NCBI GenBank assembly: GCA_963751165.1
Contig: CAVVTP010000006.1
Coordinates: forward strand, 1 to 64,000
Direction of reading: 5' to 3'
Source of the DNA: Roseiarcus sp963751165
GTDB lineage: Bacteria > Pseudomonadota > Alphaproteobacteria > Rhizobiales > Beijerinckiaceae
Length of the DNA stretch: 64,000 nt
Shown here: positions 34,387-44,043 of the stretch, piece after piece
How the letters are laid out: every line of letters starts with the position of its first letter
Position numbering within the stretch: the stretch's first letter is position 1
Translations under genes and position numbers: made by a program
The notes under the pieces: generated by a model
Seen by the model: the letters and a program-made list of their open reading frames with translations, nothing else
Told to the model about the DNA's origin: nothing
Databases searched by the model: none

Positions 34387-36096
34387 TCAAAGATGCGCCA
34401 GCCAGACGTCGAGCACGGCGCAGCGCCTCTCCTCACGCACGACGCGCAGACCCTCGGCGACGCCGGCTTCGACGTCCTCCGGGCGCTTGATGATGCGGGC
34501 GAATGCGCCGCCCGCGGCTGCGGCGATCGCGGAATAGTCGGGCGGCGGATCGAAGCTGGTGTCCAAATCCTCCGCCCGGCTGGCGAAGCCTGCGGGATGA
34601 ACCGCGAGCGTCGAGAACTTCGGCGCCTTCCATCCTCGATTGTTGTAGATAATTTGCAGGAAGGGCGTTTCATATCGGCGAGCCATCCAGTGCACGGAGG
34701 AAGGGGCCGAAAACATATAGGAGCCGTCCCCGGTCAGGACGACGAACGTGCTGTCCGGCGCGGCGAGCTTCATGCCGATCGCGGCTCCGCCGCTCCAGCC
34801 CAGCGAGCTGCCCCCACTGGTGAACATCGTGCCGGGTTTTTCGCGAGCCATATGATCGCAGATCGCCGGGTAGTTGGTGATGCCTTCGTTGACAACGATT
34901 GCGTCGAGCCCGACCTGGCGCCTCACGCATGCGGTCAAATATTCCGCCGTGATAATCTCTCCGCCCGACGCTTCGAGGCGGGCAAGATCGGATTTCCGCT
35001 CGCGATGTCTCGCGGCGTAATGACGGCGACGCTCGGCGGCCCGCGCATCGATTTCGACGCGATCGATGCAGGCGTTCAGCTGAGCAAGAGCGGTCGCGGC
35101 GTCGGCCCGATAGGAACGACGCGCCTTGATGTACCAGAGCGGCATCGATTGCTTCAGCGGATCGACATCGATGATGAAAACTACGGCATCCTCGCGCGGC
35201 TTGCTGACAGTCGGAATCCACGGCACGTCGCTATCGATGACCAGAACGAGATCGGCCTCGGCGAGCGCGCGGTTCTGGAACGGGTGATTCCAGTGGCTGC
35301 CTTGGTAGAGTTCGTCATCATGGGGGTAATTGACATAATTGGGCGCCGATTCCAGCACGCCCACGCCGAGCCGGTTGCAGAGGCGGACGAGTTCCGTCAC
35401 GGCGGCGGGATCGCGGCCGAGATAGGAAGTGACGACCAGCGGCCTTCTCGCATTCTGGATGGCTTGGACGAGATCCTGGGCGGCCGCTTCCAGGAGCGGC
35501 ACCCGGGCTATGGGAGTCCAGTCTGCAACGTCGATCGCAATGTTCTGGGTTTCCTCCTCCATCGTCTCGCGGGCTGCGGCGAGATAGACCGGTCCCTTGG
35601 GATCGCTGTGGGCGATTTGCAGCGAACGATGCACGATCTGCTTGATGTTGTGCGCGGTTCGGATCTCGTTGTCGTATTTCATATATTGCCGGACGATGCC
35701 GCGCTGGTCGTGGACGTCCTGAAGCCAGTGGATGAATTCGTTGCGGCTGCCCCTTGCCTCGCCCTCCTGCGAGAACGGCGACATGCCCGCAAAGACGAAC
35801 ATCGGGATACGCGCCCTGGCCGCATTGTGCACCGCGCCGCCGAGCGACTGCGTCCCGCAATCGACATGCACGACGACCGCCTGGGCGCGGCCGGTCAATT
35901 GCGCGTAGCCATGAGCGCAGCTCATCGCGACCATTTCGTTCGGACAGGTTACGACCGTCGGAATCTGCCGGCCGAGGGCGCGGGTCTCGGCGATCGCCTC
36001 GACCAAGGCGGGATGATCGCTGCCGAAATTGGCGAAGACGTAAGAGACGCCCGCTTCTTGAAGCGCCTCGAGCATTGCCGTGCTGGCGGTATACAT
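34387..36096 (-). CDS. Thiamine-pyrophosphate-dependent enzyme (acetolactate synthase-like)
   Basis: A 569-residue ThDP enzyme with the usual three domains. The Pyr domain has the catalytic Glu in TCPNEMVAMSCAHGYAQL. The central domain runs about residues 195-330. The PP domain has the Mg-ThDP motif GDGSYMF and ends with NN in IIYNNRGWKAP. Other landmarks are VDCGTQSLGGAVHNAARAR and GGSSLGWSGGAAIGMKLA. Relatives decarboxylate or ligate 2-keto acids (acetolactate synthase, benzoylformate or sulfopyruvate decarboxylase groups). It is upstream of TRAP system 3 in reverse order, with the TRAP genes on the same strand before it, so it may act on the imported acid. The ATG lies at 36096. Confidence 0.87.
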   Translation of the reverse strand: MYTASTAMLEALQEAGVSYVFANFGSDHPALVEAIAETRALGRQIPTVVTCPNEMVAMSCAHGYAQLTGRAQAVVVHVDCGTQSLGGAVHNAARARIPMFVFAGMSPFSQEGEARGSRNEFIHWLQDVHDQRGIVRQYMKYDNEIRTAHNIKQIVHRSLQIAHSDPKGPVYLAAARETMEEETQNIAIDVADWTPIARVPLLEAAAQDLVQAIQNARRPLVVTSYLGRDPAAVTELVRLCNRLGVGVLESAPNYVNYPHDDELYQGSHWNHPFQNRALAEADLVLVIDSDVPWIPTVSKPREDAVVFIIDVDPLKQSMPLWYIKARRSYRADAATALAQLNACIDRVEIDARAAERRRHYAARHRERKSDLARLEASGGEIITAEYLTACVRRQVGLDAIVVNEGITNYPAICDHMAREKPGTMFTSGGSSLGWSGGAAIGMKLAAPDSTFVVLTGDGSYMFSAPSSVHWMARRYETPFLQIIYNNRGWKAPKFSTLAVHPAGFASRAEDLDTSFDPPPDYSAIAAAAGGAFARIIKRPEDVEAGVAEGLRVVREERRCAVLDVWLAHL

Positions 36097-36314
36097 TGGG
36101 TCACGCTCCGCTTTTGCACCTTATCCGCACGCTGCCCGGAGTGCGTGCGGCACGGGTCGATGTCGCTCGAGACGTTGATAATGGGGAAGACCGGCATGTC
36201 CGCGTGACCAGGCATCGGGAGCAAGGGAGCTGCACAAGCCGCTTGAGCCGCACTGGCCGCGAAGGTGTTCCGGCCAGCTTGCGCTCCATGGTTCGTCTCG
36301 TCTTCACGGCGCAC

Positions 36315-37613
36315 CTACATCAGACTGGGCAGGTAGAGTGCGATCTGAGGAAAACTGATCAGGATGACGAGCCGAAGCACGTCGGCTGCGATAAAGGGGA
36401 GCACCCCTTTGAAGATCGTCGTAAAGCTCACGTCGTGGACGGCGGTCTTGATGACGAACACGTTCATCCCGACGGGCGGGTGGATCAGACCGAGCTCGAC
36501 CGTCATGACGATAATGATCCCAAACCAGATCGGGTCGAATCCAAGCCCCGTCACGACGGGGAAGAGGATCGGAACGGTGAGGATGATCATAGCCATCGCG
36601 TCCATGAGGCATCCCAGCGCCAGATACATCAGCATGATCAATGCAAGGACGCCGTAGCGGCCAACTCCAAGACCGGTAAGGAACCCCGTCACCTTTTGCG
36701 GCGTCTGCGTGACCGTGAGGAAATAGCCGAACAGAAGTGCGCCGATGAGAACGGTGAACACGGCGGCGGCAGTGCGCGTCGCCTGCAGCAACGACTCGAG
36801 AACGACCGCGGGCGTGAGCCGACGCCGTGCGATGCTGATGAGAAATGCACCGCACGCACCGACGCCGCCCGCCTCGGTCGGCGTGAACAGTCCGCCGTAC
36901 AGCCCGCCGATTACGAAGACGAACAGCGCCACGGCCGCCCAGACCTCGCGCAGCGAATCGATCCGCTCTTTCCAGCCGACGCGGGGACCGGCCGGCAGAA
37001 AGTCCGGCCGCGCCAAACCGATTACGGCGATCGTCAGCATGTACATGCACACTGCGAGCAGGCCCGGCAGGATTCCGGCGATAAAAAGCTTGCCGATGTC
37101 CTGCTGCGTGATGAGACCGTAGACGGCGAGCACAATCGAGGGTGGAAAGATTGCGCCAAGCGTCCCGCCCGCTGCGATAACGCCAGCAGCGAAGGACCGC
37201 GGATACTTGTATCGCCGCATCTCGGGATAGGCGACCGTCGCAAAGGTCGCGGCGGTCGCGACCGACGAACCGCTGATCGCCGCGAAGCCGCCGCAGGCCG
37301 CGATCGTGGCGACACCGAGGCCGCCCCGCCAATGTCCAACAAAACTGTTGGCTGCTCGGAACAGTTCGCGGCTCATGCCGGAATGGGAGACGATCGACCC
37401 CATCAACAGGAACATCGGGATGACGCCGAATGTATAATCGGTGACCGTGCGCATCGAAGTCAGCCCGACCATTTTCAATGCTGGCGCGGCGCCAACGACA
37501 TAGCCATAGCCGGTCACGCCGACAAGACCCATCGCCATCCCGACAGGGACCCGCAGCAGGATCAGCGCGAACAGCGCCACAAAGCCGGTCACCGCCGCGG
37601 CGTCGGAACCCAT
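36315..37613 (-). CDS. dctM: TRAP transporter large permease (DctM family), system 3
   Basis: A 432-residue inner-membrane protein with about 12 helices. Landmarks are LILLRVPVGMAMGLVG, YTFGVIPMFLLMGSIVSHSG, ISGSSVATAATFATVAYPEM, GAIFPPSIVLAVYGLITQQD and GLIHPPVGMNVFVIKTAV. It mediates Na+-driven uptake. ATG 37613 (MGSDAAAVTGF) follows GGCGGGG; the open frame extends to 37658 without homology. It starts 10 bases after the DctQ stop. The spacer to the TPP enzyme gene (36097-36314) shows no gene. Confidence 0.9.
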   Translation of the reverse strand: MGSDAAAVTGFVALFALILLRVPVGMAMGLVGVTGYGYVVGAAPALKMVGLTSMRTVTDYTFGVIPMFLLMGSIVSHSGMSRELFRAANSFVGHWRGGLGVATIAACGGFAAISGSSVATAATFATVAYPEMRRYKYPRSFAAGVIAAGGTLGAIFPPSIVLAVYGLITQQDIGKLFIAGILPGLLAVCMYMLTIAVIGLARPDFLPAGPRVGWKERIDSLREVWAAVALFVFVIGGLYGGLFTPTEAGGVGACGAFLISIARRRLTPAVVLESLLQATRTAAAVFTVLIGALLFGYFLTVTQTPQKVTGFLTGLGVGRYGVLALIMLMYLALGCLMDAMAMIILTVPILFPVVTGLGFDPIWFGIIIVMTVELGLIHPPVGMNVFVIKTAVHDVSFTTIFKGVLPFIAADVLRLVILISFPQIALYLPSLM

Positions 37614-37623
37614 CGTCCCCGCC

Positions 37624-38137
37624 TCATTCGACCGCCTTGGCGATCGGTTCGTCCGCAAGCTTTTCGGGGTGAAAGATCAGCCGATAGGCGCGCACCGCGA
37701 TAAGGAGGACGGCGGATACGTCGCCCGCCCAAGCGACCGCAAAGAAAGGCCAGGTCGGAAGGTGGAGGTCGTAGGTCAGCACATGATCCGCCCGGGTCGC
37801 GCGGACCTTGTCGAACAGCATCGCGGAGTGAACCGCGACGACGAACAGCAGCACCAGCGTGGCGAAGACGTCGATCGCGCGCTTGCCCCTCTGATCGGCT
37901 GCGGTCCAAACGAGGTCCACAGTGATGTGGGAGCCGCGATAGCTCGTGGCGGCGATGCCCCAGAAAATCAAGATGCCGAGCAGCAGCCGGCCGAAGTCGT
38001 ACGAGTTCGGGAATCGAGACGCTGAAGAGATAGCGAAGCAGGACGGAGACGAAGATGTCGATGGCGACAATGCCGATGAAGCCCGCCGCGGCCAGCTCGA
38101 TGCCGTCGATGAAGCGATCCATGAAATTGCGCTTCAT
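37624..38137 (-). pseudogene. dctQ: TRAP transporter small permease (DctQ family), system 3, one frameshift
   Basis: The four-helix small subunit. It starts MKRNFMDRFIDGIELAAAGF, with IAIDIFVSVLLRYLFSVSIP-type first and second helices. Near 38010 a one-base change is needed to reach SYDFGRLLLGILIFWGIAAT, SYRGSHITVDLVWTAADQ and the final helices, ending at 37624. The joined length is about 170 residues, normal for DctQ. It lies between the receptor (27 bases before) and the DctM gene. Confidence 0.82.
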
Positions 38138-38163
38138 TCACGGGCCGCCCGGCGTTCGAAGTC

Positions 38164-39244
38164 TCATGGTCCGGCGTCGTATTTCGCGATGCTCGCCTTG
38201 AGCTCGGCGAGGGCGGTGTCGGGGTCGACGCCGGTTCGCTTCACGGCCGCGGCCCAATCCGTGCGCAGCGGCGCTGCCGCATCTTGCCAAGCTTGCATCT
38301 GATCGGCGGTAAGTTTGTAGACGTGCTGGTGGGGATCGGCCCGCATCCGTTCGCGGCCGGCCATTTCAAAATCGGCCCAGCCGCCAGCCAGCTTCACCGC
38401 CCAATCGGTCGTGCAGTGATCATCCATGACCTTCTTCTGGGCGGCGGTCATAGCCTCGTATCTGTCTTTGTTCATCGAGAAAGTGAAGACCGTGGTGTAG
38501 AGCGGCGCATCGATATGGTAACTGACCACCTTATCGATGCCGAAAATGTAGAGCGAGCCCCACGGAAAGGTAATCGCGTCCGCAACGCCTCGGTCGAGAA
38601 CCTCGCGCGCCTCCGGCGCTGAAGCTTGCACATTCGTGCCGCCGAGGCGAGTGACCAATTCAGCGATCGCGCCTTGCGCAGGGCGCACCTTCACGCCGCG
38701 CAAATCCTGCGGCATGACAATCTTCTTGCGGGCGTGCAGCGAACCGGGGTCGTGAATGAAGGCGAGACAGAAATGGGTGTCCTTCATCTCCACGGGAGCA
38801 TATTTCCGATACCACGAGTTCGAGCGCCGCCGTCCCCTTGCGGGCATCGCCAAAAGTGAAGGGAATCTCGCCGACGGCGATGATCGGAAAGCGGCCGGGC
38901 TGATACCCAGGGTTGACATATGCGATATCGACGATGCCGTCGCGCGCCATATCGTAATGGTCGAACGCCTTGCCGAGCTGTTCCGACGGAAACACCGTGA
39001 TTTGAATCGTGCCGCCGGAAGCCTTCGCGATATCCGCGGCCCACTCCTTGGCGGCCGGCACGAGCGGATGAGCCGGTGGGAGCCAAATCGAAAACCTCAA
39101 GTCTGCGACCTTGTCTTGCGCAAAGGCAGAGCCGGCGATCCCCTGCGCAACGCCAAAGATAAGCAGAAGGATCTGAGTTGCGCGGCGAAGGCGAGCTTTC
39201 GAGAGGCGGCTTCTGATTGCGCGAAGCTCGCTCGATCCCGGCAT
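38164..39244 (-). pseudogene. dctP: TRAP transporter substrate-binding protein (DctP family), system 3, one frameshift
   Basis: A periplasmic receptor of about 359 residues. The signal helix (TQILLLIFGVAQGIAGSAFA) is followed by DLRFSIWLPPAHPLVPAAKE and ITVFPSEQLGKAFDHYDM. Near 38815 a frame change is needed after ARKGTAALE to continue as YRKYAPVEMKDTHFCLAFIH, DLRGVKVRPAQGAIAELVTR (conserved Arg) and VADAITFPWGS to the stop at 38164. ATG 39244 is preceded by GGGAGGA. The P-Q-M gene order is the standard TRAP operon. The spacer upstream (39245-39513) holds nothing recognised. Confidence 0.84.
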
Positions 39245-39513
39245 ATCGTCCTCCCAAGGTGACATGAAGTCATTGCATTTAGTTGCTATTTGGCCATTTC
39301 ACAGAGATGGCCGCCAGCCGTCAAGCGGCCGACCCCTTTTCTGACAGCCGCGGCCCCGACGCCGCACACGATCCGCCGTCGCTCTGACAATGCCTTCTCA
39401 TGGCGCTGGAGCGTCAAATTCGACCTCTAGCCCCCGCGCAGAATGGACACGGGTTGGCCGAAGGTCGACGACAGTCGCTAGTCGGACGCGAAAAGCTACC
39501 GCCACGCTTGACT

Positions 39514-40593
39514 TCATTCCGACCCTTGCTTCAGTTCGAGGCGGCACAGGTGAGCAAGCCGTTTGGCTTGTCCGGCTCCCGCTTGGGATGTCGTGACGAG
39601 CTTGTCGAGCAGCTTCACTGCCGCCAAAAATTGACGCTTGCGCATGAGGAGAAGAGCGGCGTTGTGGAGCGCGTCGATATAGGTGGGCTCCACGGCGAAA
39701 GCTCTTTTGTAGCTCGATAGCGCTTCGTCGACCCGGCCGACCTTCTCCTGAAGAACGCCGAGGTTGAACCAGGCGTCCGGAAAATTCGGGTCGCGCGCCA
39801 GCGCCTGCCGGTAGGCGATTTCCGCGTCGCGCTCGCGTCCGAGCTCGTCGAGAACGTTGCCCAGATTGAACGGAATGACCGGATCGTCCCTGTCGAGCCG
39901 GGCGGCGAGATCGTAAAGCCTCTCGGCCAGCTCAAGATCGCCCTCATGCTCGTATTCCTCCGCCCGGGCGAAAACGTTCTCGGCATCGATGTCGGAGCCC
40001 TCGAGAGGAAGGAGCAGTTGACCGTCAATCCGCGCCAGCCCGCCTTCGAGCACCTGAACCAGTTCTCCCCAGGGAGCTTCCGCAAGCCTGACCTCCGACA
40101 GGCTCATCCCCTGCTGTTCGAGCGCGAGCGCAGCGGCGATGATCTGGGGAAACGTCGCGCCTTCCCCATGCAGGCGTCCAACCGCACGCGCGACGACGAG
40201 GTCCGTGTAGGAGAGCCCGTCGTTGCTGGGAAGCAGAACGTCATAAAGCTTGAGAGTCCGGATCTGCTCGACGCCGATCGTTGCGAGCTTCGCCACCTGT
40301 TCCTCGGAGTAGCGAGCGTCGGCAGAGACCGTCGACACAGGCGTCCCGATCCGGGATTTGAAGGATCGCTCGGACAATAGTTGGGCGTCTCTCTTGGGCT
40401 GAAAGCGAAGGCGAAGCTCGCCCTGTTCCGACACCACGGTGCGGGCCGTGCCGTGGGCAAGCGCGATCAAATCGGCCGCCGCCGGCCGGCGGGTCAGGGC
40501 CAATCCTGCGGCGCGCGCCAGCTTCCCGATGCGCCGCGTCGTGACACCCCGCAGACGGCCGAAAACAAAGACTTTCGGGTCCGGCGACTTCAT
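39514..40593 (-). CDS. BRCT-like / MerR-like / TPR protein divergent from ku
   Basis: A 359-residue multidomain protein. Residues 1-55 (VFVFGRLRGVTTRRIGKLAR, AAGLALTRRPAAADLIALAH) resemble a BRCT fold, in which a Gly and paired Arg precede a hydrophobic strand. Residues about 85-170 (RYSEEQVAKLATIGVEQIRT, LPSNDGLSYTDLVVARAVGR) look like a MerR-type helix-turn-helix. The C-terminal half holds TPRs (AERLYDLAARLDRDDPVIPF, AEIAYRQALARDPNFPDAWF, ALSSYKRAFAVEPTYIDALH). It is divergent from ku with only 68 bases between starts. The pairing suggests an accessory or regulatory role in non-homologous end joining. Domain calls are by eye. Confidence 0.75.
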   Translation of the reverse strand: MKSPDPKVFVFGRLRGVTTRRIGKLARAAGLALTRRPAAADLIALAHGTARTVVSEQGELRLRFQPKRDAQLLSERSFKSRIGTPVSTVSADARYSEEQVAKLATIGVEQIRTLKLYDVLLPSNDGLSYTDLVVARAVGRLHGEGATFPQIIAAALALEQQGMSLSEVRLAEAPWGELVQVLEGGLARIDGQLLLPLEGSDIDAENVFARAEEYEHEGDLELAERLYDLAARLDRDDPVIPFNLGNVLDELGRERDAEIAYRQALARDPNFPDAWFNLGVLQEKVGRVDEALSSYKRAFAVEPTYIDALHNAALLLMRKRQFLAAVKLLDKLVTTSQAGAGQAKRLAHLCRLELKQGSE

Positions 40594-40661
40594 CTTATGC
40601 TTGCAACGCCTGAAGTCGCATCTCGCTATTCAGGCGTAGGTGCGTTTTTGGAGTGATCGTC

Positions 40662-41594
40662 ATGGCCCCCCGCGCCAATTGGAAAGGCTATCTGAAACTT
40701 TCCCTCGTCTCCTGTGCTGTCAACCTCTATCCCGCCTCGAGCACCTCGTCTCGGGTTTCGTTCAACACCATCAACCGCAAGACCGGCAACAAGGTGAAGC
40801 GGCAGTTCGTCGACGCCGAAACCGGAGACGTGGTCGAGAACGAGGACCAGGCCAAGGGCTATCCCGTCGCCAAAAGCTCCTACCTGCTCGTCGACGACGA
40901 CGAACTCGACAAGATCCAGATCGAGAGCACCCATACGATCGACATCGAAAAGTTCGTGCCGCGCGCCGAGATCGACCCGCGATACTACGACGCGCCCTAT
41001 TATATCGCGCCCGGCGAGCGCGTCGGCGAGGAAGCTTTCGCCATCATCCGGGACGCCATGCGCGACGAGAAGGTCGTCGGGCTCGGCAGGGTCGTGATCG
41101 CGCGGCGCGAGCGCATCATGATGTTGGAGCCGCTCGGAAAGGGAATACTCGGCACCGCTTTGCGGTACGGCTCCGAGGTGCGCGGCGAAGACGCCTATTT
41201 CGAGGACATCCCCGACCTCCAGTTGCCCCAGGAGATGAAAGAGCTGGCCCATGTCATCATCGAGAGGAAGGCGGGGCACTTCCGGCCGGAGGAATTCACC
41301 GATCGCTACGAGGACGCGGTCGTCGAGCTCATTCGCGCCAAGCAGGCGGGAACACCGGCGAAGGTGACGGAGCAGCCCACGCAGCCGAGCAACGTCGTCA
41401 GCATCATGGACGCGCTTCGCAAGAGCATCGCGGTCGAGGCGGCGAAGGCGCCTGTCGTCAAACCCAAAGCCGAAACGGCGCCCGCCGAAGAAGTGCCCGC
41501 CGCCCCCAAACCGAAGGCCCCTTCCAAGGCCAAAGGCAAGGCGGCGCCCGCCGCACCGGCCTCGGCTCCGCCGAAGGCGCGGAAAGCCAAGTAA
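40662..41594 (+). CDS. ku: Ku protein, bacterial non-homologous end joining
   Basis: A 310-residue DNA-end-binding protein. It opens MAPRANWKGYLKLSLVSCAV, the family's start, followed by the beta-barrel core (KRQFVDAETGDVVENEDQAK, YPVAKSSYLLVDDDELDKIQ, FDAPYYIAPG-type ring segment). The C-terminal extension (about 240-310) is rich in Lys, Pro and Ala (PKPKAPSKAKGKAAPAAPAS), as in DNA-threading tails of alphaproteobacterial Ku. ATG 40662 is preceded by GGAG; a GTG nine bases earlier is in frame. Ku homodimers recruit LigD to double-strand breaks; no ligD is in the window. Confidence 0.93.
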   Translation: MAPRANWKGYLKLSLVSCAVNLYPASSTSSRVSFNTINRKTGNKVKRQFVDAETGDVVENEDQAKGYPVAKSSYLLVDDDELDKIQIESTHTIDIEKFVPRAEIDPRYYDAPYYIAPGERVGEEAFAIIRDAMRDEKVVGLGRVVIARRERIMMLEPLGKGILGTALRYGSEVRGEDAYFEDIPDLQLPQEMKELAHVIIERKAGHFRPEEFTDRYEDAVVELIRAKQAGTPAKVTEQPTQPSNVVSIMDALRKSIAVEAAKAPVVKPKAETAPAEEVPAAPKPKAPSKAKGKAAPAAPASAPPKARKAK

Positions 41595-41783
41595 GGCGCC
41601 CCGGAACGAATTCCACGCCGCACCCGAACTGGCGCTCGCCCTGCGATCGCAGTTTCGCCGCGCCGTCGATCGAAGCGAGGCCCCATCGAGCAGACGAACG
41701 ATCCGTCGACGGCTAGGACGGCCACGGCCTCAGGGAGAAGCGGAACGGTTATTCAACGGTACGCCGTTTATCCTCGTTCACCT

Positions 41784-42692
41784 TCAGCCCAGCAAGTTCA
41801 TCTTCATCGCGTCCGGCGAAAGGTCGTATCCCAGGCGCTTCGCCGCCCGAGTGATATGGGCGCGCATGGCGAGGGCGGAGCCTCGAGCATCCCGCTTCAT
41901 CAGGGCGTCGCAGATTGCGGAATGCTCGGCGACGTTCGTGGCTATGAGAGTGCTGGTGAAGCGGTTCTGGTTCTGACGCATGAACATGATGCTCTGCCGC
42001 ATCTGTCCCGCGAGAAACGCAACGACCGTTGCGATATAGGGATTGCCGCTCGCGACGGCTACGCAGCGATGAAACTCGAGGTCAGCCGTGACGCCGTCAT
42101 CGAGCCAGTTCGTGGCAGTCCTCATTCGGTCAAGCGCTTCCGAGATTCGGGCGCGCTGCTCGTCGCCCGCTCTCAGCGCGGCGAGCGCGGCCGCCTTGAT
42201 CTCGAGAATTGCACGCAACTCGAACACATTGCGGAAGACCATGATATCGCTTGTGAGGCTAGCCTCGATGCGCAGTGTCGCCGTATCGCGTGGGCTCACT
42301 ACGAATGTGCCCAGTCCCTGCCGCGAGCGAACGACGCCGTCGGAACGAAGGCCCGCAATCGCTTCTCGGACGACGCTCCTGCTGACCCCGAACCGCGCCG
42401 CCAGGACCATTTCCGTCGGCAGGCGATCGCCCTCCGCAAGTCGACCATCGGCGATCTCCGCCGTAATCGCGGCTGCGACCCGAGTGGGCGATTGCGGCGC
42501 CCGCACTAGCGTCGCCAGCAAATGTTCAGACGCTTTGCCGTTCGACTGCGTCCAATCCCCTTGCCCTGCCGCCGAATCTGTTTCGAAGCTCAACGAAACT
42601 GTTCTCGAATCGGACACGTCACGTTTGAGCGTCAGAAATTGAAGCTTTGCGCCACTCAGACGCTGGGACCCGCGACCATCTGAATCGCTCAT
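41784..42692 (-). CDS. GntR family transcriptional regulator, FCD subfamily
   Basis: A 302-residue regulator. A nonconserved 70-residue leader precedes the winged helix (RVAAAITAEIADGRLAEGDR, LPTEMVLAARFGVSRSVVRE, LRSDGVVRSRQGLGTFV), and the FCD domain follows (VFELRAILEIKAAALAALRA, DLEFHRCVAVASGNPY, AEHSAICDALMKRDARGSAL). ATG 42692 is preceded by GGGAG; the open frame runs up to 42836 without homology. It is divergent from the CUT2 sugar operon, and the perfect palindrome TTGTCAGACAA lies between them. It probably represses both itself and the operon, and perhaps the convergent operon ending at 50677. Confidence 0.88.
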   Translation of the reverse strand: MSDSDGRGSQRLSGAKLQFLTLKRDVSDSRTVSLSFETDSAAGQGDWTQSNGKASEHLLATLVRAPQSPTRVAAAITAEIADGRLAEGDRLPTEMVLAARFGVSRSVVREAIAGLRSDGVVRSRQGLGTFVVSPRDTATLRIEASLTSDIMVFRNVFELRAILEIKAAALAALRAGDEQRARISEALDRMRTATNWLDDGVTADLEFHRCVAVASGNPYIATVVAFLAGQMRQSIMFMRQNQNRFTSTLIATNVAEHSAICDALMKRDARGSALAMRAHITRAAKRLGYDLSPDAMKMNLLG

Positions 42693-42802
42693 CGCAATCT
42701 CCCAAAACCTGCGCGTCCGACCCTGGTCATAGGACGCCTTGACCTGCGTGAGGGGCGTGTCCCTTTGGACCATCCTACGGCTCCAAGCGGTCAGGAAACA
42801 AC

Positions 42803-42813
42803 TTGTCAGACAA
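42803..42813. promoter_or_regulatory. Candidate operator for the adjacent GntR regulator
   Basis: The perfect 11-base palindrome TTGTCAGACAA fits the TTGTCNGACAA consensus reported for FCD-type GntR regulators. It lies 110 bases before the regulator start and 178 before the receptor start, in the 298-base divergent spacer. The rest of the spacer has no other recognisable element. Confidence 0.6.
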
Positions 42814-42990
42814 CATTCTCGACTGTTATTCTGCACTGCGGCGAGGGAGCCTCCGCACGGAACGCAACTTCGCTAGATAACTGACGCCACGCCGTCCTCT
42901 CGATGAGGCGCGCAATCCGATGGGATTGAGCGCTGCTCATTCGAAGGCGGGAGGAAGCGCATAGCGCCCGAAAACTACGGAGGAGCCCCA

Positions 42991-44001
42991 ATGACAATGA
43001 GAGTAAACCGACGCGAATTTTCGGCCAGCGTCCTCGCGGCGGCCGCTGCGGGCTTCTCGCCGGGCCTTGCTCGCGCCGCCGATAGCGGCAAAACGATCGC
43101 CCTTATGTTCGACGCCTTCGATTCCGATTTCTGGATCACCGGCAACGCCATCTTGAAGGCCAAAGCGAAGGGGAACGGCTGGACGACGCTCGAGACGATT
43201 TCCAACCGCGACCAGAACAAGCAGAACGACCAGGTCAAGGCCATGGTCGAGCGAAAGGTCGACGGAATCATTTTCATTCCAACTGACAACAACGCCGCTA
43301 TCCCGGCGATCCGAACGGCGAACGCCGCGAACATTCCGATCATCTTCTTCAACCGTCCGCCGGCCCCGAACGACAACAAATATGTTGCGATCCAGGCGGA
43401 CAACCGGAAGATCATGCAAACCACGGTGTCCACTCTAGTCCACCTCGCAAAGAAGCAGGGCGGCAAGTACAAAGCATGTCTCCTCATGGGCGATCTCGGA
43501 GACAACAACGCTGTCCAACGTCGCGACGGCGCGCTCGACATCCTCGATGCGAACAAGGACATCGTCGAGGTCGTATCGCGGGTCGCCACAGAGTGGAACG
43601 CCGACAAGACCTTCGCCGGCCTCACCAATGCGATCCAGGCAAATCCGGACATCAACATGCTCATTTCGCCCTCCAATTCAGAGGATACGATCATCGAGCA
43701 AGTGCTCAAGACGGCCGGCAAATGGCACAAGACCGGAGAGGAGGGCCACGTCCTGTTCGCGGGATTCGACGGCGACCAGAACGGCTACCGGTTGCTCAGC
43801 ACGAAATACATGGACGTGAACGGGGTTCAGAACCTCTTTTATGAGGTCGACCTCGCCTACGGCGCTTTCAAGGATATCTGGGCCGGCAAACCGGTGGCCA
43901 AGATGCTGATCGACCCGGGGTTCGCGATCAGCCAGGCGACCCTCGACGCAAAGCGCGACGACATGTGGGGTTATCACGTGTGGAAGGAGAAGAATAAGTA
44001 G
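42991..44001 (+). CDS. Sugar ABC transporter substrate-binding protein (ribose/periplasmic-binding type)
   Basis: A 336-residue CUT2-type receptor. A Tat-like signal (VNRREFSASVLAAAAAGFSP) is cleaved near ARA. The type I periplasmic fold is seen in IALMFDAFDSDFWITGNAIL, DQVKAMVERKVDGIIFIPTD, IPIIFFNRPPAPNDNKYVAI and INMLISPSNSEDTIIEQVLK. GGAGGAG precedes ATG 42991; MRVNRREF two codons on is also possible. First gene of an operon with two permeases, an ATPase and three enzymes. The Phe/Trp/Asn-Arg-Pro pattern suggests a monosaccharide or sugar acid ligand. Confidence 0.9.
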   Translation: MTMRVNRREFSASVLAAAAAGFSPGLARAADSGKTIALMFDAFDSDFWITGNAILKAKAKGNGWTTLETISNRDQNKQNDQVKAMVERKVDGIIFIPTDNNAAIPAIRTANAANIPIIFFNRPPAPNDNKYVAIQADNRKIMQTTVSTLVHLAKKQGGKYKACLLMGDLGDNNAVQRRDGALDILDANKDIVEVVSRVATEWNADKTFAGLTNAIQANPDINMLISPSNSEDTIIEQVLKTAGKWHKTGEEGHVLFAGFDGDQNGYRLLSTKYMDVNGVQNLFYEVDLAYGAFKDIWAGKPVAKMLIDPGFAISQATLDAKRDDMWGYHVWKEKNK

Positions 44002-44043
44002 CGTCCCCGTTGCCCACGGCCCAGCGAAACGAGGTTTTGCGAT

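Noticed and set aside
34366..36207. 613-codon plus-strand ORF over the TPP enzyme
   Set aside because: Antisense to a clear ThDP enzyme with catalytic Glu and GDG-NN motifs; no motif in the reverse frame.
36101..36314. Small ORFs between the TPP enzyme and DctM
   Set aside because: All frames are Arg/Ser-rich without a ribosome site or recognisable domain.
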